NCBI GenBank assembly: GCA_029261875.1
Contig: JAJDAL010000039.1
Location: 101,003-165,002 of the forward strand
From: Deltaproteobacteria bacterium
GTDB lineage: Bacteria; Myxococcota_A; UBA9160; JAJDAL01
Direction: 5' to 3'
Length of the DNA stretch: 64,000 bases
Shown: in pieces, positions 17,270 through 26,188 of the stretch
Layout of the letters: each line of letters begins with the position of its first letter
Position numbering within the stretch: the first letter of the stretch is position 1
Translations under genes and position numbers: made by a program
The notes under the pieces: model-generated
Databases searched by the model: none
Told to the model about the DNA's origin: nothing
The model's input: the letters and a program-made list of their open reading frames with translations, nothing else

Positions 17270-18154
17270 GTGAGCTCTCTCGATCCGACCCAGACCCCGA
17301 GCCCTCCCGAGCGCCGTTTCTATGGCGCGCCGGTGTCGATTTCGGTGTTGGACTACGGTGGTGACGGGCCGCCGATCTTGATGCATCACGCCAACGGCTT
17401 CTGTGGGGGGATGTGGAGCGAAGTCGCCGAGGCGTTGGTTTCGCGCTTTCGCGTGTTCGCCGTCGACGCGCGGGGCCACGGGGAGTCGGACAAGCCGGAT
17501 GCGCCCGGTTCATACCACTGGGAGCGCTTCGCAGAAGATCTTGCGAATACCGGTCGTGCGCTCTTGCGCGAGTTGGGTGTCTCGCACTTCGAATTGGGAA
17601 TCGGACACTCCTTCGGTGGCACGTCGACTTTGGGAGCCGCGGCGCGGGAGCCGGGCCTATACCGACAGATACTGCTGCTGGATCCGGTGATTCCGCCTCC
17701 GCCGCGTCCGACGCGAGAGCAAGTGCGAGTCAATCGCGGAGGGGAACTCGCGGCCGGCGCGCGGCGACGGCGCCAGCACTGGCCGTCGCGCGAAGCGGCG
17801 CGTCGCTATTTCGTGTCGCGATCATTCTTCGACGCATGGACCCCGCGCGCGCTCGACCTGTATGTCGAATATGGCTTGCTGGATTCCGAGCACGGAGTTT
17901 CACTCGCATGTCCCGGTGAAGTGGAGGCATCGATCTTCGAAGCCAACGGTACGCTGGACTTGTTCGCCCTCGCTCCGCAGATCAGCGTACCGGCGACTTT
18001 CTTGTGGGCGACGCGAGGAGACTTTCCGCGTCCTCTCTACGAGGCGTTGGCGTCCAAAATGAAAAGCGCCCGCGTCGAAGACGCGAGCGCTGGACATCTG
18101 ATCGTCATGGAAGAACCGAACCTCGTAGTCGAGGTGGCTCTCCGAATGGTCTAG
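17270..18154 (+). CDS. Alpha/beta hydrolase
   Basis: Esterase, lipase or haloalkane-type hydrolase of 294 residues. The oxyanion segment ILMHHANGFCGGMW, the VDARGHGESDKP strand-turn and the nucleophile elbow GHSFGG are all present; the catalytic His is in DASAGHLIVMEEP near the C-terminus. The start is a GTG with a weak ribosome site. Its 3' end faces a PEP-CTERM gene on the other strand with a 6-bp gap. Substrate unknown. Confidence 0.88.
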   Translation: MSSLDPTQTPSPPERRFYGAPVSISVLDYGGDGPPILMHHANGFCGGMWSEVAEALVSRFRVFAVDARGHGESDKPDAPGSYHWERFAEDLANTGRALLRELGVSHFELGIGHSFGGTSTLGAAAREPGLYRQILLLDPVIPPPPRPTREQVRVNRGGELAAGARRRRQHWPSREAARRYFVSRSFFDAWTPRALDLYVEYGLLDSEHGVSLACPGEVEASIFEANGTLDLFALAPQISVPATFLWATRGDFPRPLYEALASKMKSARVEDASAGHLIVMEEPNLVVEVALRMV

Positions 18155-18160
18155 AGAGAA

Positions 18161-18496
18161 TTAACTCTCGCGGCGACGGCGAAGCGCAAGGCCGACAACG
18201 ACGGCTCCCGCGCCAAACGCCAAAGCGGCAGTCGGTTCCGGCACCGCCGAACTCGATCCGCCACCACCACCCGAGCCGACGAAGTTCAGCATGGGGCGAG
18301 CACCCCAGGAACGCCGACGGGCCACTTCCACCCCGCTCTTCAGTGCAGAGCGGAAGAAAGTGATCGAGTAGTTTCGCTGACCACTGGCATTCAACAGCGT
18401 CTGGAGGTCGCCAGAGACTGACGTAGCACCCGCCGGGCCTGCTGTAACAGCCAATACCGCGATCGTTCCCAAAGACAACATCATGCGTCGAAGCAT
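18161..18496 (-). CDS. PEP-CTERM sorting domain protein
   Basis: Small exported protein of 111 residues. It has a signal peptide (1-26, ending GPAGA), a short mature region, a GSGGGGGSSS linker and the sorting tail: VPEPTAALAFGAGAVVVGLAL then RRRRES (about 85-111). By family knowledge such tails are recognised by exosortase, which is not encoded in this window. The ATG at 18496 has AAGGAG eight bases upstream. The body is too short to suggest a function. Confidence 0.85.
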   Translation of the reverse strand: MLRRMMLSLGTIAVLAVTAGPAGATSVSGDLQTLLNASGQRNYSITFFRSALKSGVEVARRRSWGARPMLNFVGSGGGGGSSSAVPEPTAALAFGAGAVVVGLALRRRRES

Positions 18497-18551
18497 GTTT
18501 AGAGCTCCTTCCCGAGCGCACGCCGAAGCGCACACGAATCGGACGAGAGGC

Positions 18552-18580
18552 AGTATCGTTGAGGCCTCCCCACGAGTCAA
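18552..18580 (-). promoter_or_regulatory. Sigma-70-type promoter for the PEP-CTERM gene
   Basis: On the minus strand TTGACT (18580-18575) and GATACT (18557-18552) are separated by exactly 17 bp and lie 56 bp upstream of the ATG at 18496. The -35 matches the consensus at five of six positions and the -10 at four of six. Confidence 0.55.
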
Positions 18581-18628
18581 GCCACTTTGAGGGGGCTTTC
18601 CATCAATAAAACTGCGTTGTTGCTGCAG

Positions 18629-19063
18629 TTAGTCCCCGGGGGGGTCGGCGCGTTCTGATGTTTCGGACGGTTTCGATTCCGAAACGCCAACCGGGTAGCC
18701 GCGTTGCGTCCAACCCCGCCAGCCTTCGGCCAGCGAGCGGACCTCCTCGAATCCCATCAGCGACAGCGTCCGGGCCGCCAGCGCGCTTCGATGGCCGCCG
18801 CCGCAGTAGAGAATCAACTTGCGTCCGCGATCCTGGAGCCAGGCGTCGCGCTTGGGGTGGGTTCGATCCGCGCGGACTTCCAGAAAGCCCCGCGGGTAAT
18901 TGAAGGAGCCGGGGATATGGCCTGCCGCGTACTCGTCGGGTTCGCGGACATCCACGAATACCCAGGCGCTCTGATCGCCGAGTTCTGCGCGGGCCGCCTC
19001 GGGCGAGATTTCCTCGATAAATCGGAGAGCTTCGTCCACGAAGTCGGCCAGATTTCGTTCCAT
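18629..19063 (-). CDS. Rhodanese-domain protein
   Basis: Single rhodanese domain of 144 residues, probably a sulfurtransferase or thiol-handling protein. It shows FVDVREPDEYAAGHIPGS and the active-site loop LYCGGGHRS with Cys87, followed by a helix, LSLMGFEEVRSLAEGW and GWTQRGYP, the usual rhodanese end. A short helical N-terminus precedes the domain. No signal peptide, so cytoplasmic. A 17-residue low-complexity tail ends the protein. Confidence 0.88.
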   Translation of the reverse strand: MERNLADFVDEALRFIEEISPEAARAELGDQSAWVFVDVREPDEYAAGHIPGSFNYPRGFLEVRADRTHPKRDAWLQDRGRKLILYCGGGHRSALAARTLSLMGFEEVRSLAEGWRGWTQRGYPVGVSESKPSETSERADPPGD

Positions 19064-19243
19064 TTGCGCGTATTACTCACTTCCTCACGACTGTGCAACC
19101 GACTGCCCCTGCGGCATTTTTCCCGACAACTGTCGACTTCTCGCCCCATAACCTGTGTTACTTTCCCCCGCCTCTACGTCACTCAACTCTGAGGGACTCG
19201 TACGCGCAGCAGCACGCCAGCGTCGTTTCCGGAGGCAGATGGT

Positions 19244-22200
19244 ATGAAGCGCAACATGATGCGTCGGGGATTTTCCCGGGTCGCTCTGATCGTGGCTCTC
19301 GTTTTCGCGGTATTCGGACTGGTGGAGTGGCTCGGCCAAGCTCCCGAAGAATCGCCGCGACCCCGCGTCGCGACGGTCCCCGCGCCGCTACCGCCGCGCA
19401 GCCCCGAAACTCCACTCGCGCCGCCGTCGCCCCAGCGATTGCGCGACTACGCATCGCTTCTGTCCGCAGAGCACTCGAATCACGTGCTCGCGTCGGGGGA
19501 ATCGCGCGTTTCGCGCGGAGCGGATCCGCACTCTCAACTGCGCGCGCGTTTGGCCCGCGCCGACGGCGCCTGGCGCCCCCGCGGCAAAACCGTCGAAAGC
19601 CAGGGAGTCCGCCACACCACGATCGATGTCACCAAGCACGGACTTCCCATCTTCAATCGCCGCGCCCGACTTCACGAGGACGAATCCGCTGGCTCCGTGC
19701 GCATCACGGGCACGACGAGTCATCCGAAGGTCGTGGATGCGCCGGAATGGATGTCCGCCGACGCAGCGCTGGAACTCGCTCGCCAAGGGGTGGGGGTCGA
19801 AGCGGAGCGTTCGCAGCCTCGCGTGTACAAGGGGTACTTCGCTCGAACGGGTGAAACGGTTCCCGCCTGGCTCGTACGAATCTCTTCGGCTCGACCGTTT
19901 GGTTCCTACGAAGTCGCCGTGCAGGGAGATACCGGCGAGATCTTGGCCCTTGTCGACCGGATGGCGTCCCTCGACGGAAAGGGGAACGTCTTCAACCCCA
20001 ATCCGGCGTTGAACCCGACGCCCGAAGAGGTCGACCTTCACGAGCTCAACGGCTCCGGGAATCTTTCGGGCCGCTTCGTTCGCGTCTTCGACGTGCGCGC
20101 ACCGGCGGCCTTCAAGCCCGATCGCATGTTCCTGTTCCCCTCGACGGACCCGCGGTTTCCCCAGACCTCCGTTTATTGGGGACTCACGGAGACCGCGCTC
20201 TATGCCGAAGATCACGGCTTTCCGACGATCCCCGACGGTACGGTGATCGAACAATCGGTGCTCACCTATGTGAATCTTCCGGATCCCCTTACCGGCACGG
20301 GCGAATTCAACAACGCCTTCTTCGATCCCTTCACGCCGCAATTCGGCTTCGGAAACGGCGACGGTGTGAGTTTCGCCAATCTGAGTGTCGATTCGGACGT
20401 GGCAGCCCACGAAATGGGCCACCTGTTGTTCGAAATCCCCGTCCAGCCCCTGGTGTTGAGCGCCCTCGATCCGGTGCTCGCCATGGCGGAAGCCGTTGCC
20501 GACACCATGAGTGTGTTGATGTCCGGCGATTCGACGGTGGGAGATTCGGTGATCGTGAATGGCGGTGGCTTCCTGCCCCTGCGCGATCTCGACAACACGA
20601 ATCAGTTCCCCGGTGGCCTCAACCTCGATCCCCACGTGACGGGGTTGATCTACGGCGGTGGCAATTACGACTTGATCCAGACGCTGGGTGCGGGCAACAC
20701 GCCGGACCCCGACTTGTTTGCCGAGATCCTGTTTGCGGGGCTCAACTTTCTGCCGCCCGACGCGTTCGAGATCGAGTACCGCGACGCGTTGCTCCAGGGC
20801 GACATCCTCGTGAACGCCGGTGCGAATTCCCAGAAGATCATCGACGTCTTTTCGGATCGCGGCTTCGACTCGCTCGAGTTCCCCGATGAATTCCGCGGTT
20901 TCCTGTTCGAAAACGAAACGGTTTCGCGCATTCTGCTCGACTCGCCGGTGGGTCCGCCGGAGAACGCCAACATCGACAGTTGGATCTTCTTCGAATTTCC
21001 CGGCTCCGACGCGGTCACCTTCACCCTTCGCGACAACGACGGAAGCGGAGGCCTCTGCGATCCCCTCGAAAGTGGCGATTCGGATCTGCTCGTCATTCCG
21101 ATCACCGATGCGGGCCCCCAGGGCGACCTGCTGGTGGCTTCGGAGAACTTCTGCACGAGCGACGAAGATGTCGTGATCGACAAGACCCCGGATGCCAACG
21201 GCTTGACCGTGGACCTGACGGATACCTGGCTCGTGATCGTGCGCGACTTCCCCAATGGGATCGACACCAGCTACGACCTGACCGCCCAATCGACGTTGCC
21301 CGCACCGGGGATCGTGATCGACGGTCCCTCGGTCGACGGAACCCTCGCACAGCAGGGCGAGATCGACTTCCTGACGTTCGACGGCACGGCGGGCCAGGTC
21401 GTCCGACTGGAAGCCGAAAGTCTTGCCTCCACCCTCGATCCTTTCGTCGCCATCGTGGACATCGACAGCATGACGGTGTTCGGTGTCGATGACGATTCGG
21501 GCCCTGGGAACGATTCGCTGATCCAGGGCGCCAAGCTGCCCGTAACCGGGACCTACGCCGTGGTTGTGCTCTCGCCCGTGGCCGACATCGACCCGTCGGC
21601 GGGCACCGGGACCTATCGCCTGACGTTGACGAGTTGCGACAACTCGACGGGCACCAACACCGATGGTGACGAGCTGGTCGACGTCTGCGACGACGATGAT
21701 GACAACGATGGCTTCATCGATAGTCGCGACCAAAGCCCGCTCGATTCCTTTGCGTGTGCGGACCTGGATCTCGATACCTGCGACGACTGCAGCAGCGGTA
21801 GCGCGGATCAGTTCATGGACGGTCCGACGCCGGGGAGCAGTGGGCCCGATACGGACGGCGACGGGATGTGCGACGCCGGCGATCAGGACAGCGACAACGA
21901 TGGTTGCACCGACGACGTCGATTCCGATCCCCTCGTGCCGAGCCTCGACGACGACCTCGATTTTCTCGGGGCCGACTGCGACAATTGTCCGCTCTCCTTC
22001 AACCCGCTCCAGGAAGACGGCGACAGCGATCAGGTCGGGGACCTGTGCGACAACTGCGTGAGCCGATTCAACCCGCGCTTCGGAAGCCTGGGTGTCTCGG
22101 CCCAGGCCGCCCATCAGACCGCGACCGGGGGGCAACACGACGGCGATGCCGACGGCATCGGAAACCGTTGCGACGCCAAGTTCGTCGGCGGCGTGTTCAT

Positions 22201-22438
22201 CGGCGGGACGGACATCTTCGAAATGCTCTCTTCCTTCAACAAGGAGGTGGACGCGACGAATTGCGGAACGACGGGCAGCCGCCTGTGCGACGCCTTCGAT
22301 CTGGACGGACAAGGCCAATTTCTCGGCGGCGGTGACCTTTCGATCGCGAATCAGTTGTTCAACCTCGAGCCCGGACCCAATTGCGGAACGGCCTGCGACG
22401 ACCTCGACTTCGGATGCAGCGGCCCGGCCTGTCCGTGA
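19244..22438 (+). CDS. Secreted gluzincin metallopeptidase with PPC, TSP3 and dockerin-like C-terminal module
   Basis: Large exported protein of 1064 residues. A basic start and hydrophobic helix (about 10-33) form a signal or anchor, followed by a propeptide-like region (about 60-245). The zinc site is HEMGH near residue 388 with a downstream EAVAD about 28 residues later, the thermolysin/fungalysin-type arrangement. A bacterial pre-peptidase C-terminal (PPC) domain lies at about 685-800, then Asp/Cys-rich thrombospondin type 3 repeats (about 805-965), then the final module shared with the next two genes (QTATGGQ, FVGGVFIGGTDIFEMLSSFN, FDLDGQGQFLGGGDL). Acts outside the cell. The stop overlaps the next start in TGATG. 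Confidence 0.82.
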   Translation: MKRNMMRRGFSRVALIVALVFAVFGLVEWLGQAPEESPRPRVATVPAPLPPRSPETPLAPPSPQRLRDYASLLSAEHSNHVLASGESRVSRGADPHSQLRARLARADGAWRPRGKTVESQGVRHTTIDVTKHGLPIFNRRARLHEDESAGSVRITGTTSHPKVVDAPEWMSADAALELARQGVGVEAERSQPRVYKGYFARTGETVPAWLVRISSARPFGSYEVAVQGDTGEILALVDRMASLDGKGNVFNPNPALNPTPEEVDLHELNGSGNLSGRFVRVFDVRAPAAFKPDRMFLFPSTDPRFPQTSVYWGLTETALYAEDHGFPTIPDGTVIEQSVLTYVNLPDPLTGTGEFNNAFFDPFTPQFGFGNGDGVSFANLSVDSDVAAHEMGHLLFEIPVQPLVLSALDPVLAMAEAVADTMSVLMSGDSTVGDSVIVNGGGFLPLRDLDNTNQFPGGLNLDPHVTGLIYGGGNYDLIQTLGAGNTPDPDLFAEILFAGLNFLPPDAFEIEYRDALLQGDILVNAGANSQKIIDVFSDRGFDSLEFPDEFRGFLFENETVSRILLDSPVGPPENANIDSWIFFEFPGSDAVTFTLRDNDGSGGLCDPLESGDSDLLVIPITDAGPQGDLLVASENFCTSDEDVVIDKTPDANGLTVDLTDTWLVIVRDFPNGIDTSYDLTAQSTLPAPGIVIDGPSVDGTLAQQGEIDFLTFDGTAGQVVRLEAESLASTLDPFVAIVDIDSMTVFGVDDDSGPGNDSLIQGAKLPVTGTYAVVVLSPVADIDPSAGTGTYRLTLTSCDNSTGTNTDGDELVDVCDDDDDNDGFIDSRDQSPLDSFACADLDLDTCDDCSSGSADQFMDGPTPGSSGPDTDGDGMCDAGDQDSDNDGCTDDVDSDPLVPSLDDDLDFLGADCDNCPLSFNPLQEDGDSDQVGDLCDNCVSRFNPRFGSLGVSAQAAHQTATGGQHDGDADGIGNRCDAKFVGGVFIGGTDIFEMLSSFNKEVDATNCGTTGSRLCDAFDLDGQGQFLGGGDLSIANQLFNLEPGPNCGTACDDLDFGCSGPACP

Positions 22439-24417
22439 TGCAAAGCGGGAGACGGCGTCGACCCTGGGACCGCATTGCGATCCTCGCTCTCGGGGTCTCC
22501 GTCTCGCTGCTCGCTGGTTCCGCACAGGCGTCGGTGCCCGACGACCTGTGTCCCGCACTCGACGATCCCTGTGTGATCGTCGACGACCACGAGATCGACG
22601 ACGGATCGGTCCTCGATTTCGACGGTCGCGAGGTCGTGGTGTTCGGCAAACTGGACAGCGCGACCGGATCGGTGACGTACCGCATGGGGAACCTCACCAT
22701 CGGCGCCACCGGACAGTTCCTGGGGCGCGGAAATTCCAACGAGCCCGCCGGCATCATCAACGTCTTGAGCGACGGGGATGTGCGCCTGAACGGGACCGTT
22801 GCCGGCGGATCCTTCTTCATGACCGGACAGGACGGCGGCATCCTCGATATCGACGCCGAGGGCTCCATTCTCGGCGCCGGACTCATCAATCTGGCTGCGG
22901 TCGCGGGGGATGGCGTCGGGGGATCACTCGTTCTGATCGCGGACGAGAACTTGAATCTTTCCGGAACGCTCGCCATGCCCGGCGGTTCCGATGGCGGCGG
23001 GGGAGACCTGCTGGTGGAAGCCGACGGAGCGGTGACCATCAACGCCATCAACGTTCAGGGCGGCGACGGCGGGATCATCTTCATCGATGCCGATGGGGGG
23101 GTCACCCTGGGAACCGTCGATGCCGACGCCGTCGGCGAAGACGGCAGCGCAGATACGATCGACGTATTTTCGGGCGGACCCATACTCATCAGCGGAGCCT
23201 GGACCGCTCGCGGTTCGAGCGATGGATTTGGCGGCGACGGCGCAATCATCGACTTCGACGCCAATCAGCCCGGTTTCGACACCTTCGACGTGACGATTGC
23301 GAATTCGTTCAACATCCAGGGACGTGGGACCGACGGTTGCGGCGGATCCTTGGGCATCGACGGATTGAACGTGAGCATCGAGAGTCCGCTCACCATCAAA
23401 GGGGTCGGCGGGGTCAGTTGCGGGGGGGAACTCTTCGTCGAAGCCGTCGAGGACCTTTCGATTCTCAGCAGCGTCGACGGCCAGAGCGGCAATTCCGGCG
23501 GAACCACCGTCGACTTGTTTGCCGAGCGCAATCTGTTGATCGACGGTTTCATCAATTTGACCGGAAGCGGTTCCGAGCCGACCGCGGGCTCGGCGACCTT
23601 CGATGCGGTGGAAGACGTAACGATCGCTGCGAATGTCTTCGTGAATTCCGCGAACGAGACGGGTACGGGCGGGGCCATCGACATCACCGGATGCAGTGTG
23701 GAGCTGCTCAACGGAGCCAAGCTTCAAGCCAAGAAGAGTGACGGAACCATTGCCATCTCGGGCGTCAACGTGGTGCTGGCCGGGGATCTCGTCGCCGACG
23801 AGACCGGGGGCTCCATCACCATCTCCTATCGCGATGCCGACAATCCTCCGGACCTCACCGGCGGCTCGTTCGTCCCGCTACCCGATCTCGTGGAGGACCT
23901 GTCGCTCTGCAACGCAATCCTCGGCGATTGCGGCCCGGACGGCGACGGCGACGGTGTGGCGGATTCCTGCGACAATTGTGTCTCGATCGCCAATCCGAAC
24001 CCCCAGGTCGACAGCGACGCGGACGGCGTGGGGGACGCGTGCGATAACTGCACGGACCTCGCGAATCCGATTCTGGGTACCGGGGGCCAACCTGAGCGGC
24101 AGCCTTTTCAGACCGCGACCGGGGGGCAGCTGGACGACGACGCCGATGGGTTCGGCAACCAATGCGACGCGAAATTCGTCGGTGGCCTGGTGGTGGGCGG
24201 ATCGGACCTGTTCGAGTTGTTCTCGTCCTTCAACAAGGACCGTTCCGGGAACGACTGCGGAACGACCGCCAACCAGCCCTGTGCCCCCTTCGATTTGGAC
24301 AATCTGGGGCAATTCATCAGTGGCGGAGACCTGACGCGGTCGCGACTCCTGTTCAATTCCCCGCCGGGCCCCACCTGTCCGGATTGTCCTCTCGCCTGCG
24401 AAGGGCCCGGCTGTTGA
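22438..24417 (+). CDS. Secreted repeat-rich surface protein with TSP3 and dockerin-like C-terminal module
   Basis: 659 residues, exported by a signal peptide (about 1-33, RRRRPWDR then a hydrophobic core ending AQA). Residues about 60-500 are Gly/Asp-rich short strands (LSGTLAMPGGSDGGGGDLLVEADG and similar), suggesting a right-handed beta-helix like filamentous-haemagglutinin or polymorphic outer-membrane proteins. TSP3 repeats (DGDGDGVADSCDNC and DSDADGVGDACDNC) follow at about 505-550, then the shared module (QTATGGQ, FELFSSFNKDRSG, FDLDNLGQFISGGDL). No enzyme motif. Coupled to the peptidase by start-stop overlap. Likely an adhesin or matrix protein. Confidence 0.8.
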   Translation: MQSGRRRRPWDRIAILALGVSVSLLAGSAQASVPDDLCPALDDPCVIVDDHEIDDGSVLDFDGREVVVFGKLDSATGSVTYRMGNLTIGATGQFLGRGNSNEPAGIINVLSDGDVRLNGTVAGGSFFMTGQDGGILDIDAEGSILGAGLINLAAVAGDGVGGSLVLIADENLNLSGTLAMPGGSDGGGGDLLVEADGAVTINAINVQGGDGGIIFIDADGGVTLGTVDADAVGEDGSADTIDVFSGGPILISGAWTARGSSDGFGGDGAIIDFDANQPGFDTFDVTIANSFNIQGRGTDGCGGSLGIDGLNVSIESPLTIKGVGGVSCGGELFVEAVEDLSILSSVDGQSGNSGGTTVDLFAERNLLIDGFINLTGSGSEPTAGSATFDAVEDVTIAANVFVNSANETGTGGAIDITGCSVELLNGAKLQAKKSDGTIAISGVNVVLAGDLVADETGGSITISYRDADNPPDLTGGSFVPLPDLVEDLSLCNAILGDCGPDGDGDGVADSCDNCVSIANPNPQVDSDADGVGDACDNCTDLANPILGTGGQPERQPFQTATGGQLDDDADGFGNQCDAKFVGGLVVGGSDLFELFSSFNKDRSGNDCGTTANQPCAPFDLDNLGQFISGGDLTRSRLLFNSPPGPTCPDCPLACEGPGC

Positions 24418-24725
24418 GGGGCCAAATCGCACGAATTCAGCGCCTCTACGGGGCCCGGTTGCGCTCGAAAGAGGGGTTCCCCGCGGGGAGTTCATGGGGT
24501 CATATCACTAAAATTTCTTGGGGTGTACTCACCAAATGTGAGTGGAATTTCTCCCCTTTTGGAAAAAGCCCGTTGTATAATGCGCCCGAGTTCAGCCTTT
24601 TGGCCCGAGCACAAACGGGGCCGGTGAGTGCCGGTTTTTGAGTTAAGGTTCGAAGCTGAAATTCAGTCTGTTTGCTGGGTGTTGTTCGCTGGCTAGGACC
24701 CGCGGCATTTAAGCCCGAGGAGATA
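24418..24725 (+). promoter_or_regulatory. 308-bp leader with -10 element and dyad
   Basis: Noncoding stretch before the third module gene. It holds a palindromic TTCCCCGCGGGGAG at 24477-24490, an inverted repeat ACTCAC-CAAAT-GTGAGT at 24527-24543 and a perfect TATAAT at 24576-24581 without a recognisable -35. If that -10 is used, the mRNA leader is about 140 nt long. The composition is more AT-rich than the surrounding genes. Confidence 0.4.
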
Positions 24726-25373
24726 ATGATGCGTAGAATGCTGGTATTGTTGACGGTCGGCTTCTTCTTGGCCGCCCCGGTGGCACTGCTTCCCGTGACC
24801 GACGCGATGGCTGGTCCCCAGGGTTGTGTGGATACCGACGAAGACGGAATTTGTGATGACGGCGATGAGAGCGGCACCGCTGGCGACAATCCCTGCCAAG
24901 GCGGGAACGACGCCAATTGCGATGATAACTGTGTTTCCGTAGGCAACGCCGATCAGGCGGACGACGACAACGATGGCGTCGGTCAGGTTTGCGACAACTG
25001 CACCAACAAGGCCAACCCGGTACTCGGTACCCTCGGCCAGTCCGCTCGCGAGAGTTTCCAGACCGCCACCGGTGGTCAGCTCGACAGCGATGGTGACGGC
25101 TTCGGCAACCAGTGCGACCCGAACTTCGACAACACCGGCCAGGTCGTCGGTGGAACCGATCTCGCTGCCGCGACGGCCTCGTTCAACAAAGATCGTTCGG
25201 GAACCAACTGCGGTTCCAGCGGCTCGGATCGTTGCGAAAAATTTGACCTGGACAACTCGGGTCAAGTCATCGGTGGTCTCGATCTGAGTGCCGCGACCGC
25301 CTTCTTCAATCAGCCGGAAGGTCCCAAGTGTGATGCTTGCCCCCTGGCGTGTGAAGGCGACGGCTGCCCCTAA
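24726..25373 (+). CDS. Short secreted protein consisting of TSP3 repeats and the dockerin-like module
   Basis: 215 residues with a signal peptide (about 1-28, ending DAMA). The mature protein is only the Asp/Cys-rich repeats (DTDEDGICDDGD, DDDNDGVGQVCDNC, DSDGDGFGNQCD) and the C-terminal module with two dockerin-like calcium loops: DNTGQVVGGTDLAAATASFN and DNSGQVIGGLDLSAATAFFN, ending CPLACEGDGCP. GAGGAG precedes two adjacent ATG codons (24726 and 24729). Codon use is less GC-extreme than the neighbours, as in highly expressed genes. Own promoter likely; followed by a hairpin. Function unknown. Confidence 0.8.
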   Translation: MMRRMLVLLTVGFFLAAPVALLPVTDAMAGPQGCVDTDEDGICDDGDESGTAGDNPCQGGNDANCDDNCVSVGNADQADDDNDGVGQVCDNCTNKANPVLGTLGQSARESFQTATGGQLDSDGDGFGNQCDPNFDNTGQVVGGTDLAAATASFNKDRSGTNCGSSGSDRCEKFDLDNSGQVIGGLDLSAATAFFNQPEGPKCDACPLACEGDGCP

Positions 25374-25383
25374 GATGTAAGGC

Positions 25384-25399
25384 GGCCCCCTCGGGGGCC
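25384..25399 (+). terminator. GC-rich hairpin after the short module protein
   Basis: GGCCCCC-TC-GGGGGCC forms a compact stem ten bases after the TAA stop, with a bulged extension AGG/CTT. The tract after it is only mildly T-rich (CTTGGAGTTTGG), so termination may be partial. Confidence 0.6.
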
Positions 25400-25440
25400 C
25401 TTGGAGTTTGGTTAGTTCACGAAAATTTAACGACGTCGGA

Positions 25441-25458
25441 CCAAAACTGTGGTTTTGG
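25441..25458 (+). other. Hairpin in the leader of the PEP-CTERM gene
   Basis: CCAAAAC-TGTG-GTTTTGG forms a perfect 7-bp stem about 85 bp upstream of the ATG at 25543. It could be an operator dyad or an RNA hairpin. The rest of the 170-bp gap shows no convincing promoter pair. Confidence 0.35.
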
Positions 25459-25542
25459 ACTGACACTTTCCGGAAAACGGGGCTACTTAACAGCAGGCCC
25501 GGTATTCAGTCCGGAGCAGAGTCCGAAGAGGAGCTTGTAGAG

Positions 25543-26172
25543 ATGCGTAAATTTACTGTGCTGGTTGGAATGGCCGCTTTGGCCCTGGGCTTTGGGCTCA
25601 GCAATGATGCTTCGGCAACGCCGTGCTCGGATGAAGATGCCGGGTCGAGTGCCACGGTTCACATCTGTGCGGAAGAGGACGAGAGCAATCCGGGCAACTG
25701 GAACCTTCTCGTTCGATCTGACGTTGCCATCGGCGCTGGCGCCGTAGGCATCGTGAATGCGACTTCTTTCTTGGCCAACACCGCGGCCGTTCTACCTTCT
25801 TGTTTGTTCATTCCCTGCGGTACTCAAGGCCCGAACGCGTCGGGCGACGGCGTAGTTGCCGAGGCGATCTACTTCCAGTGGGCCGCCGGTGGTATCCCGC
25901 CGAACCTTCTCACCTTCGGACCGAGCCCTGACATGCAGCTCCTCGGTACCTTCACGGGTGAGAACATCGCCATGACTTTCAGCGGAACCAACACGTTGTT
26001 CGGTACCGATGAGGACGCGCCGATCCTGGATTCCACGGACCCGTTCTTGCCCGTGGGTGTTGATGTCGGTGTTACCCAGTTGTCGGTTCTTCCGATTCCG
26101 GAACCGAGCACCTATGCCCTCGCTGGCCTGGGACTCTTGGGTCTGTTCGGAATGCGACTTCGCCGCCAATAA
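25543..26172 (+). CDS. PEP-CTERM sorting domain protein
   Basis: 209 residues. Signal peptide at 1-25 (MRKFTVLVGMAALALGFGL then SNDASA), a beta-rich mature domain with four Cys (Cys28, an HIC segment, and SCLFIPCG), and the tail IPEPSTYALAGLGLLGLFGMRLRRQ. Expected to reach the outer surface via exosortase. GAAGAGGAG lies upstream of the ATG. Followed by a strong hairpin terminator and then another PEP-CTERM gene. No domain of known function. Confidence 0.88.
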   Translation: MRKFTVLVGMAALALGFGLSNDASATPCSDEDAGSSATVHICAEEDESNPGNWNLLVRSDVAIGAGAVGIVNATSFLANTAAVLPSCLFIPCGTQGPNASGDGVVAEAIYFQWAAGGIPPNLLTFGPSPDMQLLGTFTGENIAMTFSGTNTLFGTDEDAPILDSTDPFLPVGVDVGVTQLSVLPIPEPSTYALAGLGLLGLFGMRLRRQ

Positions 26173-26188
26173 GGCGTCGAGAAATCCC

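Noticed and set aside
19388..22558. 1056-codon open frame antisense to the metallopeptidase gene
   Set aside because: It mirrors an Asp/Gly-rich coding strand, giving Val/Arg-rich shadow sequence with no signal or motif; length is a GC effect.
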